Source: Burkholderia glumae LMG 2196 = ATCC 33617
Lineage (GTDB): Bacteria > Pseudomonadota > Gammaproteobacteria > Burkholderiales > Burkholderiaceae
Assembly (NCBI RefSeq): GCF_000960995.1
Contig: NZ_CP009434.1
Location: 372,001 to 436,000 of the forward strand
Length of the DNA: 64,000 nt
Direction: 5' to 3'
A program made the position numbers and the translations under genes. This document shows, in pieces, positions 54,501 to 62,170 of the stretch (its first letter is position 1; each line of letters opens with the position of its first letter). The notes below the pieces were generated by a model. That model had not been told where the DNA came from. It saw only the letters and a list, made by a program, of their open reading frames with translations, and searched no databases.

Positions 54501-54659
54501 CCGCTCGTGCTCGCGACCGGCGCCGGCGCCGAGAGCCGGCGCTCGATCGGCACCGGCGCGTTCGGCGGCGTGCTGGCCGCCACGCTGTTCGGGCTGGTGT
54601 TCGCGCCGCTCGCCTACCGGCTGGTGGCCGGGCTGGGCCGCGCGTCGCCGCGGCGCTGA
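51543..54659 (+). CDS. RND (AcrB/HAE1) efflux transporter, orphan
   Basis: Trimeric inner-membrane pump of 1038 residues, of the hydrophobe/amphiphile class. The N-terminus FFIDRPVFAWIVALAIVVAG is typical. Proton-relay aspartates lie in the fourth helix (GILVDDAIVVVESVHR) and a Lys in the tenth (GLAAKNAILIVQFA). There is no membrane-fusion or outer-membrane channel gene beside it. It begins 9 bp after the second GNAT gene with GAGGA upstream, so it is probably in the same operon and could export the acetylated product. That role is inference. Confidence 0.93.
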   Translation: MPSFFIDRPVFAWIVALAIVVAGLLAIPQLPVAQYPRLAPPRVVVSAIYPGAAPETVDEDVASIIEESLDGLDRLQYYETTSDSHGNLEIDVTFEPGTDADIAVVDVQNRLKQVEARLPQQVVQQGIDVYKSANTFLMLVTLASTEGGQDSTTLGDFLTRNLLREIKRVPGVGAATLWDADVALRIWLDPMKLREFGLGVDDVIAAVGAQNATVTAGAIGDTPFEPGQQLTASVIVKGQLSTPAEFGRIVLKAQPDGSAVRLADVARIEIGRDDYSYWSRLNGKPAAAIGIQLGPRGNALDTSNAIRARIAALQKRLPPGAQIRVPFDSAHFVELAIHEVVLTLVEAVVLVFLVMWVFLRGLRYTLVPAVVIPVTLMGAFVAMWAFGLSINVFTMFGLVLAIGILVDDAIVVVESVHRIMEDEGLPPREATRRAMRRIGGAIVGVTAVLTAVFVPMAFFPGGVGGIYRQFSIAMIASMAVSSFVALSLTPALCASLLKPAAPAAAAARRRVPALATRAADAFSRGFDRLGARYRRLVAFTLDRPRPVLLVYAGLVALCALMAWAIPGGFLPSEDTGQLQVMLQLPAGATQARTLAVVERVESVLAREPAVANVTSVIGWSFASSGQNVAMAFVELKDWARRGTGALALRDRLNGEFAKIADAELDVSLPPPVPGLGHGDGFTLRLEDRGGVGLAALKAARAQLVAAAQADPRLAAIRTEDQPDGPRVELEIDRAKAYALGVPFERLASLLGGTFGSNYVNDYPANGRMRRVIVEADASARMSDDALMALMVPNRSGQMVPLSAIAARHWSVGPVALSRFNGYPSLDVTGRSAPGVSSGAAMAQMERLAAALPAGIDFDWVDAAREQRVAARQTPLLIGLSVLAVFMVLAALYESWIVPLAVLTILPLGAAGALAAALARDLPNDVYFKVGLITVIGLAAKNAILIVQFARDAHRRGAPLREAVLDAAGLRFRPIVMTSMAFLLGVVPLVLATGAGAESRRSIGTGAFGGVLAATLFGLVFAPLAYRLVAGLGRASPRR

Positions 54660-54773
54660 CCGGTCGCGCCGGCCGGCCGGCGCCCGGCGGCCGGCACGCG
54701 GTGTCGCGTCGCCCGCCGGGCGCCGCCGCCGGCTTTGATACGATGCACGCTTTCGGCTCCTCGAGTGTTTCGC

Positions 54774-57416
54774 GTGAATCGTCGTTTCGTGTCCCGTCTG
54801 CTTGCCCGTGCCGCCGCGTGGCGGGCCGCCGTCCAGCCCGTCGTGGCCGCCGCCGTCGCCCGCGCGCGGCCGCGCGCGGCGCATGTGCTTGCCGCGCTGT
54901 GGGCCCGGCTGCGGCACCCGACGCGCCGCGGCGTGCTGATCGCGCTGGCCGTGCCGCCGGCGCTGCTGGTGCTCTACGTGCTGGTGCTGATCCCGTTCAC
55001 GCCGAGCATCGGCGACATCCGCAAGGCGCGCGTGGACGCGCCGGCCCAGGTGATGTCGGCCGACGGCAGGCTGCTCGCCGAGTTCAAGCCGTCCAACCGC
55101 GAATGGGTCGCGCTGGCCGACATCTCGCCGCACATGGTGGACGCGCTGATCGCCACCGAGGACCACCGCTTCTACCAGCACCACGGCCTCGACTGGCGCC
55201 GCACCGCCGGCGCCGCGCTGCACACCTTCTCGGGCGACCGGCAGGGCGGCTCCACCATCACCCAGCAGCTCGCTCGCAACCTCTATCCCGACCAGATCGG
55301 CCGCGCGCCCACGCTCACGCGCAAGCTCAAGGAAGCGATCACGGCGCTGAAGATCGAGGCCGTCTACAACAAGCAGCAGATCCTCGAGACCTACCTGAAC
55401 ACGGTCCCGTTCCTCTACAACGCCTACGGCGTGGAGATGGCCGCGCGCACCTACTTCGACAAGTCGGCCGACCAGCTCGACGTGCTCGACAGCGCCACGC
55501 TGGTGGGCATGCTCAAGGGCAACAGCTACTACAACCCGGTGATCAACCCCGAGCGCGCGCTGCAGCGGCGCAACACCGTGCTCGGGCAGATGGTGAAGTA
55601 CGGCAAGCTCTCGCCCGCGCAGTTCGCGGTGCTGCAAAGGAAGCCGCTGCGCATCGACTTCGAGCGCCAGAAGGAGCCGCCCGGCCCGGCGCCGCATTTC
55701 GCGCAGCAGCTGAAGAAATGGCTGATCGGCTGGGCCGACCGCAACGACTACAACATCTATTCCGACGGCCTCGTCGTGCGCACCACGATCGATTCGCGGC
55801 TGCAGGCGATGGCCACCCAGGCGCTCAAGCTGCAGGCCAACCAGCTGCAGGCCATCGCCAACGGCGCCTGGAACGCCGGCAGCGGCTGCGCGCCCGGCAA
55901 CGCGCTGTTCAAGACCTTCATGCGCGAGTCGCGCGAATACAAGGCCGCGCGCGACGGCGGCGCCGACGACGGCACGGCGCTCAAGACGCTCGGCCGCGAT
56001 CGCGCCTTCCTGCGCGGGCTCTGCAAGGCCAAGGCGGACCTGCAGGCCGGCTTCGTCGCGATCGACCCGCGCGACGGCGCGATCCGCGCCTGGGTGGGCA
56101 GCCGCGACTTCGCCACCGAGCCGTTCGACCACGTGCAGCAGGCGCGCCGCCAGCCGGGCTCGACCTTCAAGCCGTTCGTCTACGGCGCCGCGTTCGCCGA
56201 CGGCGCGAAGCCCACCGACACCTTCATCGACCAGCCGGTCGAGATTCCGCTCAAGGGCGGCGAGATCTGGCGCCCGGACGACGCCGAGCCGCCCACCGGC
56301 AAGCCGATGACGCTGGCCGACGCGCTCGCCTACTCGCGCAACCGCATCACCGCGCAGCTGATGCAGCAGGTCGGGCCGGCCAAGGTCGCGCGACTCGCGC
56401 GCGAGATGGGCGTGCGCGACAGCACGCTGGAGGCGGTGCCCTCGCTCGCGCTCGGCACCAGCCCGGTCACGCTCAAGGAGATGGTGTCGGGCTACGCGAC
56501 CATCGCCAACCTCGGCAGCTACGTCGAACCGCGCATGGTCACGCGCATCGAGGATCGCGCCGGCCGTGTGCTGGCCGAATTCGCGCCGGCGCCGCCCGAG
56601 CGCGCGCTCGCGCCCGGCGCGGCGCGCACGCTGGTGGCGACCCTGCGCGGCGTGATCAATCGCGGCACCGGCACGGCGATCCGCTCGCGCTTCGGGATTC
56701 GCGCCGACGTGGCCGGCAAGACCGGCACCACGCAGGGCGACACCGACGGCTGGTTCATCCTGATCCAGCCGCAACTGGTGGCGGGCGCCTGGGTGGGCTT
56801 CGACGACGGGCGCGTGACGCTCGGCGACACCTGGGGGCAGGGCGCGCGCAGCGCGCTGCCGATGGTCGGTGACTTCTACCAGCGCGCGTTCCGGGCCAGG
56901 TTGATCGATGCGCGCGCGAAGTTCGACACCGACACGCCGCCGGGCTTCTTCGACACGCTGCGCGGCAAGCTCGACGACTGGATCGCCTATCTGTTCCCGG
57001 CCCGGTCCGCGCCACCGGCCGCGCCGGCCGCGCCGCGCGGACCGGCGCTGGCGCCCGCGCCCGCGCCGGCACCGGACGCGGCGCAGCAGGCGGCCAGCGC
57101 CGCGAGCGCGGCCAGTGCGGCGAGCGCGGCGAGCGCGGCGGCGCAGGCCGAGGCGGCGTCCGATCCGCTCGGCGCGTTCCTGAGCGGCGCATCCGGCGCG
57201 GCGGGAACGGCCGGCGCGCGGCGGGCGCTCCCGGCATCGGGCGTCGATACCTTCAGCGCGTCGGCACCGCCGCTGCTGCCGACGGCGCCGGTGAACGACG
57301 GCCAGGGCGGCAACCAGGGCGGCACGGGCAACGGCCTGCCGGCCGAGGCGCCGGCCGAGTCGCCGACGCCGACGCCCGACTCGCCCTCCGCGGGCGCCGG
57401 CGGCACCGTCCAATAG
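54774..57416 (+). CDS. Class A penicillin-binding protein (PBP1A-like) with long C-terminal tail
   Basis: Bifunctional peptidoglycan synthase of about 880 residues. Membrane anchor near 53-76. Glycosyltransferase domain with catalytic Glu129 (ATEDHRFYQHHGLDW). Transpeptidase with Ser463 (GSTFK), SRN after it (YSRN), and Lys649 (KTGTT). The last 140 residues, from about 742, are Ala/Pro/Ser/Gly-rich with AASAASAASA repeats and no fold. The start is uncertain: GTG at 54774 or 54765, and no ATG is available. It belongs to a single-gene unit. Housekeeping copies usually lie on chromosome 1. Confidence 0.93.
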   Translation: MNRRFVSRLLARAAAWRAAVQPVVAAAVARARPRAAHVLAALWARLRHPTRRGVLIALAVPPALLVLYVLVLIPFTPSIGDIRKARVDAPAQVMSADGRLLAEFKPSNREWVALADISPHMVDALIATEDHRFYQHHGLDWRRTAGAALHTFSGDRQGGSTITQQLARNLYPDQIGRAPTLTRKLKEAITALKIEAVYNKQQILETYLNTVPFLYNAYGVEMAARTYFDKSADQLDVLDSATLVGMLKGNSYYNPVINPERALQRRNTVLGQMVKYGKLSPAQFAVLQRKPLRIDFERQKEPPGPAPHFAQQLKKWLIGWADRNDYNIYSDGLVVRTTIDSRLQAMATQALKLQANQLQAIANGAWNAGSGCAPGNALFKTFMRESREYKAARDGGADDGTALKTLGRDRAFLRGLCKAKADLQAGFVAIDPRDGAIRAWVGSRDFATEPFDHVQQARRQPGSTFKPFVYGAAFADGAKPTDTFIDQPVEIPLKGGEIWRPDDAEPPTGKPMTLADALAYSRNRITAQLMQQVGPAKVARLAREMGVRDSTLEAVPSLALGTSPVTLKEMVSGYATIANLGSYVEPRMVTRIEDRAGRVLAEFAPAPPERALAPGAARTLVATLRGVINRGTGTAIRSRFGIRADVAGKTGTTQGDTDGWFILIQPQLVAGAWVGFDDGRVTLGDTWGQGARSALPMVGDFYQRAFRARLIDARAKFDTDTPPGFFDTLRGKLDDWIAYLFPARSAPPAAPAAPRGPALAPAPAPAPDAAQQAASAASAASAASAASAAAQAEAASDPLGAFLSGASGAAGTAGARRALPASGVDTFSASAPPLLPTAPVNDGQGGNQGGTGNGLPAEAPAESPTPTPDSPSAGAGGTVQ

Positions 57417-57667
57417 GACCCGCCGGCGCGCGAGCCGGCCTATCAGGGCGCGACGCCGTCGATTGAAAAATATGCCGGGCGGTGGCAAGGCGGCGCGCCG
57501 GGCGGGTGACCGGCGCGCGGGCGCGGCTGGGCCGGACGCGCTCGCGCGGCTGCGGGTACGCGCTATGCGGCGCAGCGGGATCGGTCGGCGGTAACGCGCC
57601 GATGCGACGGGGCGGTGCGTGCTGTGCGGGCGTGCCGCCGGTCCGAACCCAATCGAGGAGAACGACG

Positions 57668-57817
57668 ATGAACGATGCAGCGAAGCGCTGGCCGGAACCG
57701 GACGACCAGGACCCGGCCAAATCGCGCGGCGGCACCATCCCTGCCGAGCCGCGTCCGGTCGACGACCGGCATTTGCCCGACCTGCCCGATCCTTCCGAAG
57801 TCGGCGAGGACGGTTAG
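57668..57817 (+). CDS. Small acidic Asp/Pro-rich protein, 49 residues
   Basis: Very probably translated: GAGGAG (57655-57660) lies seven bases before the ATG. The peptide is Asp/Glu/Pro-rich, hydrophilic and unlikely to fold (KRWPEPDDQDPAKSRGG, ends PDPSEVGEDG). No signal or membrane segment. I do not know a named family. It stands alone between the PBP gene and a pseudogene. Confidence 0.7.
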   Translation: MNDAAKRWPEPDDQDPAKSRGGTIPAEPRPVDDRHLPDLPDPSEVGEDG

Positions 57818-57870
57818 CGAGCCGCCGCCCGCCGCGCCATGCAGCTGCGCGCGCGTCAGGGCCGCCCCTG

Positions 57871-58082
57871 TCAAGCCTTCTGCCGCGCGCCATATGCGGC
57901 CACCTTCGTGCGGTTGCCGCGGTCGCCACGCTGCACCAGCGCCGCCGATGCGGCTTCGTGCGGTCGTGGAACAGCAGCGTGCAGTCCTCGCATTCGCACT
58001 TGCGCACCAGCGTGACATCGACGTCGGCTAGCAGCCGCGCGAGCGACTCGGCCAACGGCAGCAACGCGGCGCCCGGGTGCAC
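57871..58082 (-). pseudogene. CGNR zinc-finger protein relic, frameshifted
   Basis: The minus strand encodes the family's C-terminal zinc finger: LARLLADVDVTLVRKCECEDC, TLLFHDRTKPHRRRWCS, then GNRTKVAAYGARQKA and a stop. The last part is in another frame. Inserting one T between 57920 and 57921 (ACC-TGC-GGC) restores CGNR with its zinc-binding cysteine, so a single-base loss explains the break. The N-terminal two thirds expected for a full protein (about 200 residues) do not fit before the neighbouring gene. The family is a putative DNA-binding regulator. A sequencing error could explain the shift, but not the missing N-terminus. Confidence 0.8.
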
Positions 58083-58216
58083 GGCGGTCTGCCGCGTCGC
58101 TGAACCCCAGCATGCCGGCCGCGTCGCAAGCCGACGTGGCGTGCGTTATGCGCGCGTTCTGCGTGCGTCATGCGCTGCCGAAGAACGGCCGGGGCCGCCG
58201 GCCCGCGCGGCCGCGC

Positions 58217-58492
58217 TTACTTGCGTGTTTTCGGCTTCGGCGCGTGCTTCGGCCAGTACGGGAATTCGTCCTCGTGGACTTCGAAATCGAGTTCCGCCAC
58301 GCGCCGCTGCAGGTGTTCCTGCGCGTCGGCCACCGCCTGGTTGTAGATCGACGGGCCGATTTCCTCGAGGAAGAACGCGAGCAGCGCGCCGGCCGTGACG
58401 TTGCCGATCGGCTCGTCCATGTGCTGTTCGAAGTAGCGCTGCAGCGAGCCGACGGCCTCGTCGCGGGTCGGTTTCGTCAGTTCGATGCTCAT
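58217..58492 (-). CDS. DUF2164 family protein
   Basis: Small protein of 91 residues with the DUF2164 pattern: LTKPTRDEAVGSLQRYFEQ, then IGNVTAGALLAFFLEEIGPSIYNQAVADAQ. Basic tail PKHAPKPKTRK. Function unknown. ATG 58492 with GAGG eight bases upstream is used rather than one 18 bases earlier. It is divergent from pqqA. Confidence 0.85.
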   Translation of the reverse strand: MSIELTKPTRDEAVGSLQRYFEQHMDEPIGNVTAGALLAFFLEEIGPSIYNQAVADAQEHLQRRVAELDFEVHEDEFPYWPKHAPKPKTRK

Positions 58493-58779
58493 GCCGCTTG
58501 CCTCGCGCAAAGGGTTGAGCGCGGATCTTAGCGCATCGCACGGCCCGCGAACGCCGCGCCCGGCGGCCGCCGTCCGGCAGGCATGCCCGTGCGGCGTGCC
58601 TGCCGGCGCCTCGATTCACCGTTGCGTACAAAGTGGTAGGATTGCCCCCGGACCTGTTCGATAGCGAACGCGATCGCACGGCAGCCGTCGCGGCCGCGTT
58701 GTCTGTTTCCGGTTCCGTTCGTGTCCGGCCCGGTGCCGGACGGCCCGCACCCCCCGTATCGCCCCAATGGAGAATCGCC

Positions 58780-58857
58780 ATGTCCAAGTGGATCAAGCCC
58801 GCCTATACCGACCTGCGCCTCGGTTTCGAAATCACGATGTACATTTCGAATCGTTGA
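58780..58857 (+). CDS. pqqA: PqqA, precursor peptide of PQQ
   Basis: Ribosomally made peptide of 25 residues that supplies the carbon skeleton of pyrroloquinoline quinone. Glu17 and Tyr21 (FEITMY) are the pair cross-linked by PqqE. GGAG seven bases before the ATG (58769-58772). A strong terminator 29 bp after its stop separates it from pqqB, so more pqqA than pqqB-E message is expected. Confidence 0.97.
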   Translation: MSKWIKPAYTDLRLGFEITMYISNR

Positions 58858-58885
58858 TTCGCGCCTCCAGCAAGGCCGTATGACC

Positions 58886-58911
58886 AGCCTCGGTTCGCCG
58901 GGGCTGTTTTT
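58886..58911 (+). terminator. UUCG-loop terminator between pqqA and pqqB
   Basis: Eight-base-pair stem AGCCTCGG (58886-58893) with CCGGGGCT (58898-58905), one G-T pair, loop TTCG, then GTTTTT. The tetraloop and T-tract are textbook. It would partly stop transcription and favour pqqA over pqqBCDE. Confidence 0.8.
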
Positions 58912-58981
58912 CTTGTGAGCGGGCCGCGCGGCCTTCGCGGCGCTCGCTCGCGGCCCCCGGCGGCCCTTCACGACCTCAAGC

Positions 58982-59893
58982 ATGCACATCCAGATCCTGG
59001 GCTCCGCGGCGGGCGGCGGCTTTCCGCAGTGGAACTGCAACTGCGCGAACTGCGCGGGCTTTCGCGCCGGCGCCATCGAGGCGCGCGCGCGCACCCAGTC
59101 GTCGCTGGCGATTTCCGACGACGGCGTCTCGTGGGTGCTCTGCAACGCCTCGCCCGACATCCGCGCGCAGCTCCAGCAGTTCGCGCCGCTGCAGCCGGGC
59201 CGCGCGCTGCGCGACACCGGCATCGCCGCGATCGTGCTGATGGACAGCCAGATCGACCACACCACGGGGCTGCTCAGCCTGCGCGAGGGCTGCCCGCTCG
59301 ACGTCTGGTGTACCGACATGGTCCACGAGGATCTCAGCACCGGCTTCCCGCTCTTCACGATGCTCGGCCACTGGAACGGCGGCCTGCGCTGGAACCCGAT
59401 CACGCCCGGGCGCGACTTCACGATCGCCGCGTGCCCGGCGCTGCGCTTCACGCCGTTCGTGCTGCAAAGCGCGGCGCCTCCCTACTCGCCGCACCGGCAC
59501 GATCCGCATCCGGGCGACAACATCGGCCTGGTGGTGGAGGACCGGCGCAGCGGCGGCAAGCTGTTCTACGCGCCGGGGCTCGGCGCCGTGGACGACGCGC
59601 TCGCCGCGCGCATGGCGGTGGCCGACTGCCTGCTGGTGGACGGCACCCTCTGGCACGACGACGAGATGCGCCGGCGCGGCGTGGGCACGCGCACCGGCCG
59701 CGAGATGGGCCACCTCGCGCAAAGCGGCCCCGGCGGCATGCTGGAGGTGCTCGAACGCTTCCCGGCGCAGCGCAAGATCCTCACCCACATCAACAACACG
59801 AACCCGATCCTCGACGAACGCTCGCCGGAACGCGCCGAGCTCGCGCGCCGGCAGGTGGAGGTCGCGTTCGACGGCATGCGGATCGAACTCTGA
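58982..59893 (+). CDS. pqqB: PqqB, metallo-beta-lactamase-fold PQQ biosynthesis protein
   Basis: Protein of 303 residues. QILGSAAGGGFPQWNCNCANC is diagnostic and holds the extra zinc-site cysteines; NASPDIRAQLQ, DSQIDHTTGLLSLREG and PGDNIGLVVEDRR follow. PqqB hydroxylates a Glu-Tyr intermediate. The ATG has only a weak ribosome binding site. Follows the terminator by 70 bp. Confidence 0.97.
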   Translation: MHIQILGSAAGGGFPQWNCNCANCAGFRAGAIEARARTQSSLAISDDGVSWVLCNASPDIRAQLQQFAPLQPGRALRDTGIAAIVLMDSQIDHTTGLLSLREGCPLDVWCTDMVHEDLSTGFPLFTMLGHWNGGLRWNPITPGRDFTIAACPALRFTPFVLQSAAPPYSPHRHDPHPGDNIGLVVEDRRSGGKLFYAPGLGAVDDALAARMAVADCLLVDGTLWHDDEMRRRGVGTRTGREMGHLAQSGPGGMLEVLERFPAQRKILTHINNTNPILDERSPERAELARRQVEVAFDGMRIEL

Positions 59894-59950
59894 TCCGCGG
59901 GCGGCCGCTCCGCGCGCCGCCGCCACCGACTCACTGGAAACCGCACCGAC

Positions 59951-60709
59951 ATGAGCCAGACCGCCCAACCCGCCCTCGATGCCGAGCAGTTCGAGCAGGC
60001 GCTGCGCGCCAAGGGCGCCTTCTATCACATCCATCATCCGTACCACGTCGCGATGTACGAAGGGCGCGCGACGCGCGAGCAGATCCAGGGCTGGGTCGCG
60101 AACCGCTTCTACTATCAGGTCAACATCCCGCTGAAGGACGCGGCGATCCTCGCCAACTGCCCCGATCGCGAGGTGCGCCGCGAATGGATCCAGCGCCTGA
60201 TCGATCACGACGGCGCACCCGGCCAGGACGGCGGCATCGAGGCCTGGCTGCGGCTCGGCGAGGCCGTGGGGCTCGATCCCGAGCAGCTGCGCTCGCAGGA
60301 ACTGGTGCTGCCGGGCGTGCGTTTTGCTGTCGACGCCTACGTGAACTTCGCGCGCCGCGCGAGCTGGCAGGAGGCGGCCAGCAGTTCGCTGACCGAGCTG
60401 TTCGCGCCGCAGATCCACCAGTCGCGGCTCGACACCTGGCCGCGGCATTACCCGTGGATCGATCCGCGCGGCTACGAGTACTTCCGCTCGCGGCTCGGCC
60501 AGGCGCGCCGCGACGTCGAACACGGCCTGCGCATCACGCTCGCGCACTACACCACCTTCGAGGCCCAGCAGCGTATGCTGGAGATCCTGCAGTTCAAGCT
60601 CGACATTCTCTGGAGCATGCTCGACGCGATGTCGATGGCCTACGAACTGCATCGTCCTCCGTATCACACCGTGACCACCGGGCGGGTCTGGCACAAGGGA
60701 ATCGCGTGA
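59951..60709 (+). CDS. pqqC: PqqC, PQQ synthase
   Basis: Cofactor-less oxidase that closes the ring in the last step. The 252 residues include YHIHHPYHVAMYEGRATREQIQGWVANRFYYQVNIPLKDAAIL, with the conserved His, Arg and Tyr of the active site. The stop overlaps the pqqD ATG by one base (TGATG). Confidence 0.97.
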   Translation: MSQTAQPALDAEQFEQALRAKGAFYHIHHPYHVAMYEGRATREQIQGWVANRFYYQVNIPLKDAAILANCPDREVRREWIQRLIDHDGAPGQDGGIEAWLRLGEAVGLDPEQLRSQELVLPGVRFAVDAYVNFARRASWQEAASSSLTELFAPQIHQSRLDTWPRHYPWIDPRGYEYFRSRLGQARRDVEHGLRITLAHYTTFEAQQRMLEILQFKLDILWSMLDAMSMAYELHRPPYHTVTTGRVWHKGIA

Positions 60710-60984
60710 TGAGCTTCGATCGACAACAGACGCCGAAGTGGCGCCGCGGCTACCGCTTCCAGTTCGAACCGGCGCAGGACGCGCACGTGCTGCTCTATCC
60801 CGAGGGCATGATCAAGCTCAACGAGAGCGCCGCGCTGATCGGCGCACTGATCGACGGCGAGCGCAGCGTCGCGGCGATCATCGCCGAACTCGACCTGCAG
60901 TTCCCCGGCGTGCCCGAGCTTGGCGACGACGTCGAGCAGTTCATGCTGGTCGCCCGCGGGAAGCACTGGATCGAGCTTGGCTGA
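60709..60984 (+). CDS. pqqD: PqqD, RiPP recognition chaperone
   Basis: Protein of 91 residues that binds PqqA and presents it to PqqE. FQFEPAQDAHVLLYPEGMIKLNESAALIGALIDG is the family core. Starts on the pqqC stop. pqqE starts 4 bp after its stop. Confidence 0.96.
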   Translation: MSFDRQQTPKWRRGYRFQFEPAQDAHVLLYPEGMIKLNESAALIGALIDGERSVAAIIAELDLQFPGVPELGDDVEQFMLVARGKHWIELG

Positions 60985-60988
60985 GCCG

Positions 60989-62170
60989 ATGGCCGACGTC
61001 TCCGCCACCCAGGCCCGCCCCGGCACGAGCGCCGGTGAAGCGCTGGCGCCGGCCGGGCTGCCGCTCTGGCTGCTCGCCGAATTGACCTACCGCTGCCCGC
61101 TGCAATGCCCGTACTGCTCGAACCCGCTCGATTTCGCACGCCAGGGCGAGGAACTGAGCACGGCCGACTGGGCGCGCGTGATGGGCGAGGCGCGCGCGCT
61201 GGGCGCCGCGCAGATCGGTTTCTCGGGCGGCGAGCCGCTGGTGCGCGAGGACCTGCCCGAGCTCGTGGCCGAGGCGCGCCGGCTCGGTTTCTACACCAAC
61301 CTGATCACCTCGGGCATCGGGCTTACCGAGGCGAAGCTCGACGCGTTCGAGCGCGCCGGGCTCGACCATATCCAGATCAGCTTCCAGTCGAGCGACGAGC
61401 AAGTCAACAACCTGCTGGCGGGCTCCGACAAGGCGTTTGCGCAGAAGCTCGCGATGGCGCGCGCGGTCAAGGCGCGCGGCTATCCGATGGTGCTGAACTT
61501 CGTCACGCATCGCCACAACATCGACCACATCGACCGCATCATCGAGCTCTGCATCGCGCTCGAGGCCGATTTCGTCGAGCTGGCCACCTGCCAGTTCTAC
61601 GGCTGGGCGTTCCTGAACCGCGAGGCGCTGCTGCCCACGCGCGAGCAGCTCGCGCGCGCCGAGCGCATCACCAACGACTACCGCGATCGGCTCGCCGCCG
61701 CGAACCATCCGTGCAAGCTGATCTTCGTCACCCCCGACTACTACGAAGAGCGGCCCAAGGCCTGCATGAGCGGCTGGGGCAGCATTTTCCTGACCGTCAC
61801 GCCGGACGGCACGGCGCTGCCGTGCCATGGCGCGCGCCAGCTGCCGATCGCGTTTCCCAACGTGCGCGAGCACGACCTGCGCCACATCTGGTACGACTCG
61901 TTCGGCTTCAACCGCTTTCGCGGCGACGGCTGGATGCCCGAGCCGTGCCGCTCGTGCGACGAGAAGCCGAAGGACTTCGGCGGCTGCCGCTGCCAGGCCT
62001 ACCTGCTGACCGGCGACGCGGCGAACGCCGACCCGGTGTGCAGCAAGTCGCCCTATCACCCGGTGATCCTGCGCGCGCGCGACGCAGCCGTGCCGGCCCG
62101 GCCCACCGTTTCCACCACGCATCCGCTGATCTTCCGCAATGCCAGAGAATCCCGCCGACTCAAGCCTTGA
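60989..62170 (+). CDS. pqqE: PqqE, radical SAM/SPASM enzyme
   Basis: Forms the Glu-Tyr cross-link in PqqA. Of 393 residues, the radical SAM cluster cysteines are 36, 40 and 43 (CPLQCPYC). The C-terminal SPASM region (ACMSGWGS, CRSCDEKPKDFGGCRCQAY, PVCSKSP) binds two more Fe-S clusters. The ATG at 60989 has little ribosome binding site; a TTG at 60977 is a weaker option. The gene overlaps the peptidase start by 32 bases. Confidence 0.96.
   Translation: MADVSATQARPGTSAGEALAPAGLPLWLLAELTYRCPLQCPYCSNPLDFARQGEELSTADWARVMGEARALGAAQIGFSGGEPLVREDLPELVAEARRLGFYTNLITSGIGLTEAKLDAFERAGLDHIQISFQSSDEQVNNLLAGSDKAFAQKLAMARAVKARGYPMVLNFVTHRHNIDHIDRIIELCIALEADFVELATCQFYGWAFLNREALLPTREQLARAERITNDYRDRLAAANHPCKLIFVTPDYYEERPKACMSGWGSIFLTVTPDGTALPCHGARQLPIAFPNVREHDLRHIWYDSFGFNRFRGDGWMPEPCRSCDEKPKDFGGCRCQAYLLTGDAANADPVCSKSPYHPVILRARDAAVPARPTVSTTHPLIFRNARESRRLKP

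Noticed and set aside
50724..58082. A 2452-residue open frame on the minus strand
   Set aside because: It is antisense to nine well-supported genes, has His/Arg/Ala shadow composition and no domain. Its last part is the true CGNR relic, described separately.
58656..58669. GTTCG-ATAG-CGAAC inverted repeat upstream of pqqA
   Set aside because: Five-base arms are expected often by chance in this composition, and no promoter is aligned with it.
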